From an uncultured Eubacteriales bacterium (GTDB taxonomy: Bacteria; Bacillota; Clostridia; Oscillospirales; Acutalibacteraceae): 64,000 nt of DNA. The stretch is from NCBI GenBank assembly GCA_934462705.1, contig CAKSIH010000002.1:62001-126000 (forward strand), given 5' to 3'. The position numbers and the translations under genes were made by a program. The notes under the pieces are model-generated. The model did not search any database. It saw only the letters and a program-made list of their open reading frames with translations, and was not told the origin of the DNA. Shown piece by piece: positions 33,990-41,751 of the stretch (the stretch's first letter is position 1; every line of letters begins with the position of its first letter).

Positions 33990-35531
33990 TTGAGAAATAT
34001 TACAAATATGGCGGCTGTAATTAGTATAGAGTCTGATGTAATAAAAATGAGGATATCAAGGGTAAAGAATGGGGAAATTTCTGATATTGACAGGTTAGAG
34101 AATCCTACCAATATAGGCCATGAGGTTTTTAATACAAATAAAATAAGTTTTGAGAGTCTAAGGAAGATATCAGAAATATTAAAAGGATATTCTAAAGTTC
34201 TTTCTGAGTATGGAGTAACCAATTACCGAGTAGTTGCTTCTACAGCGCTTAGAGAAGCAGAAAACTGCGCATATGTTTTGGATCAGCTAAGGATACAAAA
34301 TGATATGACGGTGGAAGTTTTAGAGGATAGACAAGAAAAGGGTCTTATATATTACGAAATTATAAATTATATAGAAAGTCAAGGAATGAGTGATGCACTA
34401 ATTTCTTATATTGGAGCAGGGAGTATAGGATTTGCAGTTTATGAAGAAAGTTCTGTTAAATTTTCTCAAAATATAAAAATGGGTTCACAGAAATTACATG
34501 ATTTATTGGGAGAAATTCAAAACCAGACAAGAGATTACCATACAGTGCTAGAAGAATATTTGGATAGAATAATAGGCAGAGTTAACTTTCCTGAAGGAAG
34601 ATTTAAAAACAATAATCTTGTTATAACGGGAAATGAAATAAAAATAATAGCAAAGATTTGCGGAGCCAACTCAGATAGTTTAGGATATGACATAGATACC
34701 CAATTAATAGTTGACTTTTATGATGAAATAAGGGATTTGACTACAGAGAAAATTATGGATAAGTATAGCTTAAATCAACATGAAGCACAGCTTTTTTTAA
34801 CTTCGCTGCTAATATATTTAAGAATAATAAAAATAACAGGTTCTAATAGAATTTTATCCCCACAGGTAGAACTTTGGGATGCAATAATAAAGCAAATGCT
34901 AATTCCCAAAAATAAGGTCATTTACGATGCTCATGTAAAGACAAGTGCTATAAATTGTGCAGTTGTGCTTTCAGAACTTTACAGCTGTGATAAAGATCAT
35001 AGAGAGAAGACACGCAAATATGCTATGGAGATCTTTGATAAAATGAAGAAAGTACATGGCATGGGACCGAGAAAAAGGCTTTTGCTTGAGCTTGCTATAA
35101 TATTGCATGAATCAGGGTATTGTTTAAATTCGAAATATCCAAGAGAGAGCACTTTTGACATAATAAAAAATTTGGGTCTATATGGTTTAACTTCGGAGGA
35201 AATGATTCTTGTTGCGAATATTGCCAAGTATGATGAGCTTACGGTACCCAATATGTCAGACCTTGAATATTCAGATCTTTCACAAAAAAATAAATTACTG
35301 GTTTCAAAGATGGTAGCTATTTTTAGACTTGCAAATGCGCTTGATAAATCAAAAAAACAGAAGTTTCAAGATATAAAAGCAAGGCTTGTTGATCAAAAGT
35401 TTATTATTGAAGTTCAAAGTAATGAAAATGTGTATTTGGAAAAATGGGCATTCAATAAGTGTGTACCGTTTTTTGAAGATGTATATGGTGTGAATCCGGA
35501 GCTGAACGTAAAAACAACCCTTTTTAGGTAA
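33990..35531 (+). CDS. Degenerate Ppx/GppA-like protein with HD-like C-terminal domain
   Basis: 513 residues with the overall plan of exopolyphosphatase: an ASKHA-fold N-terminal half (about 8-300) and a helical HD-like C-terminal half. VVASTALREAENC and DRQEKGLIYY keep the Ppx pattern. However, the first phosphate loop, normally IDLGSNS, reads ISIESDV. The second, normally DIGGGSTE, reads YIGAGSIG, so the aspartate and glutamate that bind metal are missing. The C-domain keeps LAIILHESGYC but lacks the His-rich NHSGYHRHS stretch. It is thus probably not an active hydrolase, or works differently. It starts with TTG behind AAAAGGGGG and precedes ppk1 by 38 bases, so a role in sensing polyphosphate or (p)ppGpp is a reasonable guess. 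Confidence 0.75.
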   Translation: MRNITNMAAVISIESDVIKMRISRVKNGEISDIDRLENPTNIGHEVFNTNKISFESLRKISEILKGYSKVLSEYGVTNYRVVASTALREAENCAYVLDQLRIQNDMTVEVLEDRQEKGLIYYEIINYIESQGMSDALISYIGAGSIGFAVYEESSVKFSQNIKMGSQKLHDLLGEIQNQTRDYHTVLEEYLDRIIGRVNFPEGRFKNNNLVITGNEIKIIAKICGANSDSLGYDIDTQLIVDFYDEIRDLTTEKIMDKYSLNQHEAQLFLTSLLIYLRIIKITGSNRILSPQVELWDAIIKQMLIPKNKVIYDAHVKTSAINCAVVLSELYSCDKDHREKTRKYAMEIFDKMKKVHGMGPRKRLLLELAIILHESGYCLNSKYPRESTFDIIKNLGLYGLTSEEMILVANIAKYDELTVPNMSDLEYSDLSQKNKLLVSKMVAIFRLANALDKSKKQKFQDIKARLVDQKFIIEVQSNENVYLEKWAFNKCVPFFEDVYGVNPELNVKTTLFR

Positions 35532-35569
35532 AGCTTATATTGATTTTATAGCTGCAGGAGGACTCGAAT

Positions 35570-37642
35570 ATGAATAATAAGGCTTTAAAAAAGATTCCGT
35601 ACAATAATAGAGAACTCAGTTGGCTTGACTTTAATATTAGAGTATTGGAAGAAGCTTTGAAAAAAGAAAACCCTGTTATGGAGCGGCTCAAATTTTTGGG
35701 AATAACAGCGTCTAATTTAGATGAGTTTTTCATGGTTAGAGTTGCGGGAATAATGGAACAAATACATTCAGACTACAGAGAAAAAGATCCTTCGGGGTTT
35801 ACGCCAAAACAGCAACTGGAAAAGATAAATGAAAAAATACATTTGTTTTTGTCCAAACAGTACAAATGCTATCAAAGGTCAATAATTCCTGATATGGAGG
35901 AGAAAGGAATTACATTTTTAAGAATGGAAAACCTTAATAATAAGCAGCATAATTATGTAAATGATTATTTTGAAAAAATAATTTTTCCAGTATTGACGCC
36001 TCTTGCTGTTGATAAAAGCAGACCATTTCCATTCCTTGCTAATAAAAGTTTAAATATAGCTGTTAGGCTTAACGGCAAAAATCAAGAGACTAATTTTGCT
36101 CTAATACAAGTTCCATCAATATTGCCACGATTTTTAGAATTGCCTGCTGAAAAGGGAAAGGCCTTTATATTATTGGAGGAAATAATTATATCGAAACTTG
36201 AAAAATTATTTGATACTTGTGAAATAAAAGCGTGGTGTCAGTTTAGAGTTACGCGAAATTCAGATCTCGACATAGATGAGGATGCAGAAGATTTGCTAAT
36301 TGAAGTACAGAAATCAATAAAGAAGAGAAAAAGAGGAAAGCCTGTTAGGCTGGAAATTTTAAAAAAGTGCGATTCTAAGACAAAAAAATTTCTGGTAGAT
36401 ATGCTGGATGTTGAAAGGCCTGACATTTATGAAGTTCCTGGCCCAATAGATTTTACATTCCTCATAAAGTTTGCGGATATAGATGGCTTTGAGAATTTAA
36501 AATTTGAGCCAATAATATCGGTGGATCCACCAGCTGATTTTTATGGATATAATGATATATTTTTAGCAATAAGGCAGAAAGATAGATTGGTTCATCATCC
36601 TTACGAAAGTTTTAACACGGTGATCAATTTTGTGAAGCAGGCAGCAGAGGACAAAAATGTTTTAGCTATAAAACAAACATTATACAGGGTTAGTGGAAAT
36701 TCACCCATAATTGCAGCTTTAATAAAAGCAGCAGAAAATGGCAAACAAGTTACGGTTTTGGTTGAGCTGAAAGCGAGGTTTGATGAAGAGAATAATATCA
36801 TATGGGCTAAAAAACTAGAAAAGGCAGGGTGCCATGTAATTTATGGTGTAGCAGGATTGAAAACTCATTGTAAGGTGCTGCTAGTTGTTAGGAAGGAAGA
36901 TGATGGAATAAGAAGATATTTGCATTTGGGGACTGGGAATTACAATGACACAACTGCAAAGCTGTATACTGACATAGGTTTCTTTACTTGCAGGGAGACC
37001 TTTGGAATGGACGCTTCATCGTTATTTAACACCTTAACAGGGTATTCAAGACCACCGGAATATAACAAATTAATTGTTGCTCCAAATAGAATGAGATTAT
37101 TTTTTGAAAAAATGATTGAGAATGAGATAGCCAATGCTCAAAAAGGTTTAATAAGTGGCATAACAATAAAAGCAAATGCAATTGTGGACTACAAAATTAT
37201 AAAACTTTTATATAAAGCTTCTTTGGCAGGAGTTAAGGTGAATTTAATTATTAGGGGAATATGCTGCCTTATTCCTCGGGTGGAAGGCATAAGTGAAAAT
37301 ATAAGTGTAATAAGCATAGTTGGGCAACTGCTGGAGCATAGTAGAATTTACAAATTTGAGTGTGCAGGGGAACCTCAAATCTTTTTAGGAAGTGCAGACT
37401 TGATGCCACGCAACCTAGATAGGAGGGTTGAACTGATTTTTCCGGTGGAGGATGCAGATTTGAAGGAACGAATTTTACAAATTTTAGATATATGTTTGAA
37501 TGATACAACAAACGCACAAACTCAAAGAAGTGACACTAAGTATATAGGTGTAGGGAAGCGTATAAAAGATAAAGTAAACAGTCAAAAATTATTCTATAAG
37601 ATTGCAAAGGCGTCAAAAGCTGATAAAAGTAGGAATATATAG
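35570..37642 (+). CDS. ppk1: Polyphosphate kinase 1
   Basis: Membrane-associated enzyme of 690 residues that makes polyphosphate from ATP. NRELSWLDFNIRVLEEA at the N-terminus and SNLDEFFMVRVAGIMEQ are family markers. The two PLD-like catalytic domains carry GLKTHCKVLLVVR and LLEHSRIYKFE, whose histidines take part in autophosphorylation, with YLHLGTGNYNDTTAKLYTDIGFFT between. Length is usual. The ATG follows AGGAGG. The genes for polyphosphate synthesis and a Ppx-like partner form one unit here. No obvious PhoB-type box was seen upstream. Confidence 0.97.
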   Translation: MNNKALKKIPYNNRELSWLDFNIRVLEEALKKENPVMERLKFLGITASNLDEFFMVRVAGIMEQIHSDYREKDPSGFTPKQQLEKINEKIHLFLSKQYKCYQRSIIPDMEEKGITFLRMENLNNKQHNYVNDYFEKIIFPVLTPLAVDKSRPFPFLANKSLNIAVRLNGKNQETNFALIQVPSILPRFLELPAEKGKAFILLEEIIISKLEKLFDTCEIKAWCQFRVTRNSDLDIDEDAEDLLIEVQKSIKKRKRGKPVRLEILKKCDSKTKKFLVDMLDVERPDIYEVPGPIDFTFLIKFADIDGFENLKFEPIISVDPPADFYGYNDIFLAIRQKDRLVHHPYESFNTVINFVKQAAEDKNVLAIKQTLYRVSGNSPIIAALIKAAENGKQVTVLVELKARFDEENNIIWAKKLEKAGCHVIYGVAGLKTHCKVLLVVRKEDDGIRRYLHLGTGNYNDTTAKLYTDIGFFTCRETFGMDASSLFNTLTGYSRPPEYNKLIVAPNRMRLFFEKMIENEIANAQKGLISGITIKANAIVDYKIIKLLYKASLAGVKVNLIIRGICCLIPRVEGISENISVISIVGQLLEHSRIYKFECAGEPQIFLGSADLMPRNLDRRVELIFPVEDADLKERILQILDICLNDTTNAQTQRSDTKYIGVGKRIKDKVNSQKLFYKIAKASKADKSRNI

Positions 37643-37649
37643 GGTGTAA

Positions 37650-37678
37650 TTGACATACATGAAAAAAGGTTGTAAAAT
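37650..37678 (+). promoter_or_regulatory. Promoter of ridA
   Basis: TTGACA (37650-37655), 17 bases, TAAAAT (37673-37678), 29 bases before the start codon. Confidence 0.85.
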
Positions 37679-37706
37679 AAAATGAATTTATTAAGGGGAT
37701 GATTTA

Positions 37707-38084
37707 ATGATAATAAATACAGATAAGGCACCTAAAGCAATAGGACCATATTCTCAAGCGTGTATGACGGAAGATATAATTTATACGTCTGGTCAGCTCC
37801 CTATAAACCCAGAAACAGGGCAATTTATAGAAGGTGGAATAAAGGAACAAACTAGGCAAGCATTGAAGAATGTAAAAGCCATATTGGAATCAGTTGATTT
37901 GGATATGGACAAAGTTTTAAAAACAACAGTGTTTTTGAGTGATATGAACAATTTTGGTAGCATGAATGAAGTGTATGGGGAATTTTTTAAAGATGGACAA
38001 TATCCAGCACGTTCCGCAATAGAGGTATCGAAGTTGCCAATGAATGCTTTGGTTGAAATAGAAGTTGTAGCAGCAAGGAGCTAG
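37707..38084 (+). CDS. ridA: RidA family enamine/imine deaminase
   Basis: Small trimeric enzyme of 125 residues that hydrolyses reactive enamines and imines released by PLP enzymes. KAPKAIGPYSQACM at the N-terminus, SGQLPINPETG, QTRQALKNVKAILE and KVLKTTVFLSDMNNF follow the family. PARSAIEVSKLPMNALVEIEVVA carries the conserved Arg that binds the substrate carboxylate. It has its own promoter and is followed by a long, hairpin-rich untranslated region ending in a strong terminator. Confidence 0.95.
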   Translation: MIINTDKAPKAIGPYSQACMTEDIIYTSGQLPINPETGQFIEGGIKEQTRQALKNVKAILESVDLDMDKVLKTTVFLSDMNNFGSMNEVYGEFFKDGQYPARSAIEVSKLPMNALVEIEVVAARS

Positions 38085-38094
38085 CCTAATATAG

Positions 38095-38283
38095 GATCTT
38101 TGTGAGTAAACGCTAATACTCACTATACTTAAAGACAGCAGTTGAGAGGAAAGAGTATAGATATGGGTGAATAAAGTTTACTACTGCAGTAAATAAAATG
38201 CGTTGGCATTTGACGGAAGTTACTTACATGTACATGAAATACTGGCTAATTTTTAATTTTACATGCATTTCAGATTTAAGATA
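38095..38283 (+). ncRNA. Candidate structured RNA downstream of ridA
   Basis: No credible reading frame. Successive hairpins are GTGAGT/ACTCAC (38102-38123), CTATACT/AGTATAG (38123-38160), TTTACT/AGTAAA (38177-38193) and AAATGC/GCATTT (38196-38211), followed by the bidirectional terminator. The first and second share base 38123, and TCAC at 38120-38123 could also pair with GTGA at 38167-38170, so alternative folds are possible. It could be a 3' UTR of ridA or a separate small RNA; no known class was recognised. Confidence 0.35.
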
Positions 38284-38322
38284 AAAAGGTGAGGTGAGCT
38301 AATAGCCCACCTCACTTTTTTT
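38284..38322. terminator. Bidirectional terminator between ridA and era
   Basis: GTGAGGTG and CACCTCAC pair with an inner GC..GC extension, with A runs before and seven T residues after. Confidence 0.92.
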
Positions 38323-38364
38323 ATATAATATAAACTTTTACGTGTACATCTTGGCAGCAATTTA

Positions 38365-39276
38365 TTAACCGTTTTCGTCAAAGCCAAGGTTATGTAAAAT
38401 GAACTCACTATTTCGCCAATCTTCCTTTACTTTTACCCAAATTTTCAAGTTAACTTTTGTTCCCCAAAAGGATTCCATATCAATTCTAGCAGCAGTACCT
38501 ATTTTTTTTAACATAGTTCCTTGTTTTCCAATTAAAATTCCTTTATGGCTGGCTCTTTCACAGTATATAATTGCATCAATATCTATAATAGAGGAGCTTT
38601 CCCTTTCCCGTATACGCTCTACAGATACTGCGACCCCATGGGGAATTTCTTTATCCAATAAATGTAGGATTTTTTCACGAATGATCTCGGATGCCAGAAC
38701 ACGTTCAGGCTGATCAGTGAAGTCATCATCATTGAAAAGATGTTCCCCAGGTTCTGCTAGTTTTTTTAGTTCTTCCTTCAGTATATCTATGCCATCTTTA
38801 TTTTTTGCTGATACAGGGATGATTGATTCAAAACTAAAAAGGTGGCTAAATTCGCTAATCTGATTTATTAATACAGACTTATCTTTTACAGTATCGATTT
38901 TGTTAATGGCAAGAACCGATTTAATATTATTTTGAGAAAGTCTATTTATAAGCTTGGCTTCTTCATCTTTAATAGGTTTTCCAGCTTGTATAACAAGTAA
39001 GCAAGTATCTACAGATAAAACGGATTCAGTTATTGACTTATCCATATATTTGCCTAGCTTTGTTTTGGGTTTGTGAATTCCGGGGGTATCAATAAAAACA
39101 AGTTGAGTTTCATTTTCTGTTAAAATCCCCATAATTCTAGTCCGTGTGGTTTGGGGCTTAGGGGAGACAATGGATATTTTCTCTCCTATCATAGAGTTTA
39201 AAATGGAAGATTTACCGACGTTCGGTATACCAATTATTGCGATATACGATGTTTTTGTTGTTTGCAATTGAGACAT
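38365..39276 (-). CDS. era: Ribosome assembly GTPase Era
   Basis: GTPase of 303 residues that binds the 3' end of 16S rRNA during 30S assembly. The G domain has GIPNVGKSS (P-loop), TTRTRI, DTPGIHKP, NKID and SAK motifs; the KH domain has GILIGKQGTMLKKIG. It also lies close to ybeY as in many Firmicutes. The ATG at 39276 is taken as start, although AAGGAG is only two bases away; a GTG directly before it or a TTG at 39264 are alternatives. A terminator hairpin lies just upstream. Confidence 0.96.
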   Translation of the reverse strand: MSQLQTTKTSYIAIIGIPNVGKSSILNSMIGEKISIVSPKPQTTRTRIMGILTENETQLVFIDTPGIHKPKTKLGKYMDKSITESVLSVDTCLLVIQAGKPIKDEEAKLINRLSQNNIKSVLAINKIDTVKDKSVLINQISEFSHLFSFESIIPVSAKNKDGIDILKEELKKLAEPGEHLFNDDDFTDQPERVLASEIIREKILHLLDKEIPHGVAVSVERIRERESSSIIDIDAIIYCERASHKGILIGKQGTMLKKIGTAARIDMESFWGTKVNLKIWVKVKEDWRNSEFILHNLGFDENG

Positions 39277-39290
39277 CACTCCTTCTAATT

Positions 39291-39327
39291 AAAAAATCAG
39301 TACATACAGGTAGTTTCTGTATGCACT
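39291..39327 (-). terminator. Terminator or attenuator between ybeY and era
   Basis: On the minus strand AGTGCATACAG (39327-39317) pairs with CTGTATGTACT (39309-39299), one G-U wobble, around AAACTAC, and is followed by GATTTTTT. It ends 15 bases before the era start. Confidence 0.8.
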
Positions 39328-39346
39328 AATTAAAAATTTTTAATTT

Positions 39347-39847
39347 TTATCTATCGAGAGTATAGCTAGATGTTCCAGGGAAGCCCATTTGACTCATAAC
39401 GATATCTTCCTTTTCCCTCATTAAGGCTTTTTCTGGTCCACCGTTTTCATGTTCATAACCTAGAAGATGCAAAACTGAATGAGCAGTTAAATATCCAACT
39501 TCTCTTTGCATGCTATGACCGTATTTTTTAGCTTGCTCTACGGCCTTTTCCATAGAAATAACAACATCTCCAAGAATTTGAGCCCCAGTGTTTGGATCTA
39601 TATCATATTTTCCGTCTTTACCCATAGGGAAAGATAAAACATCAGTAGCTGTATCTTTATCTCTATATTGCTTATTTAATTCTTTAATTTGCTCATTATT
39701 CACAAAGGTAACGCTTACCTCAGCTGAACCCTTAAATTCTTCCAAGCGAAGAACAGCATTACAAGAACGACGAACTATCATACGAAGTCCGGTAGGAATT
39801 TTAATCTCTTTTTGCTTATTGTTAATAATTACCCTAATTTTATCCAT
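39347..39847 (-). CDS. ybeY: rRNA maturation endonuclease YbeY
   Basis: Zinc-dependent RNase of 166 residues that takes part in 16S rRNA 3' maturation and ribosome quality control. LNKQYRDKDTATDVLSFPM and LGDVVISMEKAVEQAKKYGHS are family signatures, and HSVLHLLGYEH gives the H-x3-H-x5-H zinc site. The ATG at 39847 has no ribosome site at normal distance: GGGAGG stands 35 bases upstream with a hairpin between. A C-terminal tail, GFPGTSSYTLDR, extends past the zinc site. It precedes era, from which it is separated by a terminator-like hairpin. Confidence 0.95.
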   Translation of the reverse strand: MDKIRVIINNKQKEIKIPTGLRMIVRRSCNAVLRLEEFKGSAEVSVTFVNNEQIKELNKQYRDKDTATDVLSFPMGKDGKYDIDPNTGAQILGDVVISMEKAVEQAKKYGHSMQREVGYLTAHSVLHLLGYEHENGGPEKALMREKEDIVMSQMGFPGTSSYTLDR

Positions 39848-39888
39848 AACTAAAAACCGCTTAATTTAAAATTAAGCATAAACCTCCC
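39848..39888 (-). promoter_or_regulatory. Leader of ybeY: Shine-Dalgarno, hairpin and start codon
   Basis: GGGAGG (39888-39883) is followed by the hairpin GCTTAAT-TTTAA-ATTAAGC (39877-39859) and then the ATG of ybeY. A nine-codon frame (39879-39850) starts three bases after the GGGAGG and ends three bases before the ybeY ATG, so coupling is an alternative to the hairpin bringing the two together. Confidence 0.5.
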
Positions 39889-40158
39889 TATAAAAAAATG
39901 CAATTAAAAAATATGTAGCCAAGAGTATAACAATTATATTAAACAATGATTACGTATTTTAATGTATACGTAAAGTTAAATACGTGAAAATTAATCATCA
40001 TGTTATACAGAACATCAATTTAATTTTATATTATTATAACATAATAAATGGAGAAAGTCATTAAAAAAAATATATTTTTTTAACTTTGTATATTCTTACA
40101 ATATAAAGCTCTTTTTATAATAAAAATTTTACTTTATTTTCACTTGATTTTTTTATAA
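39889..40158. other. Intergenic region between yqfD and ybeY, phoH absent
   Basis: AT-rich, no reading frame with a ribosome site. It holds the candidate promoter at 40033-40061 and an inverted repeat TTACGTA-N10-TACGTAA (39950-39973). In many Firmicutes phoH occupies this place. Confidence 0.6.
40033..40061 (-). promoter_or_regulatory. Candidate promoter of ybeY
   Basis: On the minus strand ATGACT (40061-40056), 17 bases, TATAAT (40038-40033) with TGT in front of it, an extended -10. The resulting leader would be about 180 bases. Confidence 0.55.
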
Positions 40159-41331
40159 TTATTCTAATAATATAGATTCCTGTTTAGCAATATCTTCTTC
40201 ACATAAATAAACCACATCGACACAAACCTTGTTATTTTCAAATTTTTCAGTTTTTTCCTTCTTTATAATTTTTGCATCTTTTAATTCTTTTTCTTCACTT
40301 TTTTTTAATTCTTCATAAACTTTATTTTGAGCTTCTTCTTTTGACAAAATAATTTTTTGAGGTTCATATTGGACCCATTTTTCTGAGTATATACTTATGG
40401 GCAAAGTTGCACCGCAAATTTTTAAATCGTAGTTATTAGCCTCTTTTTTATAATTTTCCTTTGGAACAATTGCAAATGTTATAGGAATGTCAACGCCGAA
40501 TAGTTTTATTTTTCGTCGTTTTTTTACTTTTCCAGTTTCTCTATTTATTACTTGATTCAGTGTTATTTCTTGCCTGATTTCATGTTTTGTTAAAGCATAT
40601 ATTTTAGCTTTTGCATGTTGCATGCTGCAGTCTCCCTGTCCATTTTCAACAATGCCATTTACAAGCAGTTGATCTTTTACAACAGCGTCTCCTACAGCAA
40701 TTTCTTTTTGACCTGAATAAACTTCCATCCTTGTTATTTGGCCATTTTTTTTAGCCTTTATGTTGCATGGAGCAGCATTTGGGATGAGTTCTGGAGGATG
40801 AATTCTTTCCTTTAATTCAACAGTTAAATTGCTGCCTTTTATGTTTATTGAGGTCCATGAAATATCTCCGAATTTATTCATAGCTGCTTTTTCTAGCATA
40901 GGTATATCAATTTTATTTTTTAAAGTTCCAACAGTAACTCCCTGCTGCGCTAACATATCTTTTACTGCACTTACATTTATATCATCAGATCCAATAATAT
41001 CTATTGACCATATATAAAGAGATAGACAATAAATTATGGTAAAAAAACAAATAATTCCAACTAAAAGACCTTTTCGTTTTCTATATTTTTTTATTATAAA
41101 CGGAAGCCCATATTTTTTTTGAATTCTCATTTTCATATGAGTCTTTTTAGAAATTCGTCGTAGTGATTTATATTCAGACGCAACAGTATATGCCCATAAT
41201 TCATTTTCATGTTTTTTTACTTTAAAAAGTCCAATTCCATTTTTAGCAACAAGATTCATAAACCGTTCAGGAAATGGACCAGTGGCTTTAAACATTACAT
41301 ACCCAAATAAAAATCTTATTATTCCCAACAT
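40159..41331 (-). CDS. yqfD: Sporulation protein YqfD
   Basis: Membrane protein of 390 residues made in the mother cell during sporulation in Bacillus and required for efficient spore formation; its biochemical role is unknown. A cytoplasmic N-terminal domain (1-85, FMNLVAKNGIGLFKVKKHENELWAYTV) is followed by one membrane helix (about 88-111) and a large outside domain with IDIIGSDDINVSAVKDMLAQQG, a POTRA-like start, and SWTSINIKGSNLTVELKER. The ATG follows AGGAGCT. It lies 13 bases behind yqfC. The region between it and ybeY lacks phoH. Confidence 0.93.
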   Translation of the reverse strand: MLGIIRFLFGYVMFKATGPFPERFMNLVAKNGIGLFKVKKHENELWAYTVASEYKSLRRISKKTHMKMRIQKKYGLPFIIKKYRKRKGLLVGIICFFTIIYCLSLYIWSIDIIGSDDINVSAVKDMLAQQGVTVGTLKNKIDIPMLEKAAMNKFGDISWTSINIKGSNLTVELKERIHPPELIPNAAPCNIKAKKNGQITRMEVYSGQKEIAVGDAVVKDQLLVNGIVENGQGDCSMQHAKAKIYALTKHEIRQEITLNQVINRETGKVKKRRKIKLFGVDIPITFAIVPKENYKKEANNYDLKICGATLPISIYSEKWVQYEPQKIILSKEEAQNKVYEELKKSEEKELKDAKIIKKEKTEKFENNKVCVDVVYLCEEDIAKQESILLE

Positions 41332-41344
41332 ATTTTTTAGCTCC

Positions 41345-41641
41345 TTATGTTAAAAACTCTATTGATGTAATAAATCCTTCAACAATGAGGGAATCTGAGG
41401 ACAAACATTTTATTGATAGATTTCTGCCATAAAAGGATGTTATCATTTTATCCATGTTTACTTTTATAATATTTTCATCGTACTGCAAAATACCATTGCA
41501 ACCTTCAATAATTACTTCCCTATTAGAATTCATTTCAAAGTGTGTAAAATTAGGAAGTGCGCCAATTGGCAATTGCATAGATTTGGCGGCTTTATGTAGG
41601 CTTCCTTGCTTGTTAGCGTTTTTTTTCTTTTTTGAAAACAA
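41345..41641 (-). CDS. yqfC: Sporulation protein YqfC
   Basis: 98 residues. A basic start (MFSKKKKNANKQGS) is followed by the family core: LPNFTHFEMNSNREVIIEGCNGILQYDENIIKV and FYGRNLSIKCLSSDSLIVEGFITSIEF. In Bacillus the gene is switched on by sigma-E and its product helps cortex formation. It forms an operon with yqfD. No clear sigma-E promoter was identified in the short divergent gap to the ylbJ-like gene, although GCATATT on the minus strand resembles a sigma-E -35. Confidence 0.92.
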   Translation of the reverse strand: MFSKKKKNANKQGSLHKAAKSMQLPIGALPNFTHFEMNSNREVIIEGCNGILQYDENIIKVNMDKMITSFYGRNLSIKCLSSDSLIVEGFITSIEFLT

Positions 41642-41751
41642 ATATTCCTCACCGCCAGTTCTTTTTTTTAATTTGTTTTATTTACACTCATAATAAAAAT
41701 ATGCTTGAAATAAAATAAAAATAACAAATAAAATTCAAAAGGTTGGTGCAA

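Noticed and set aside
38198..38277. Short frame starting MRWHLTEVTYMYMKYW after ridA
   Set aside because: No ribosome site, and the frame crosses a hairpin; probably chance.
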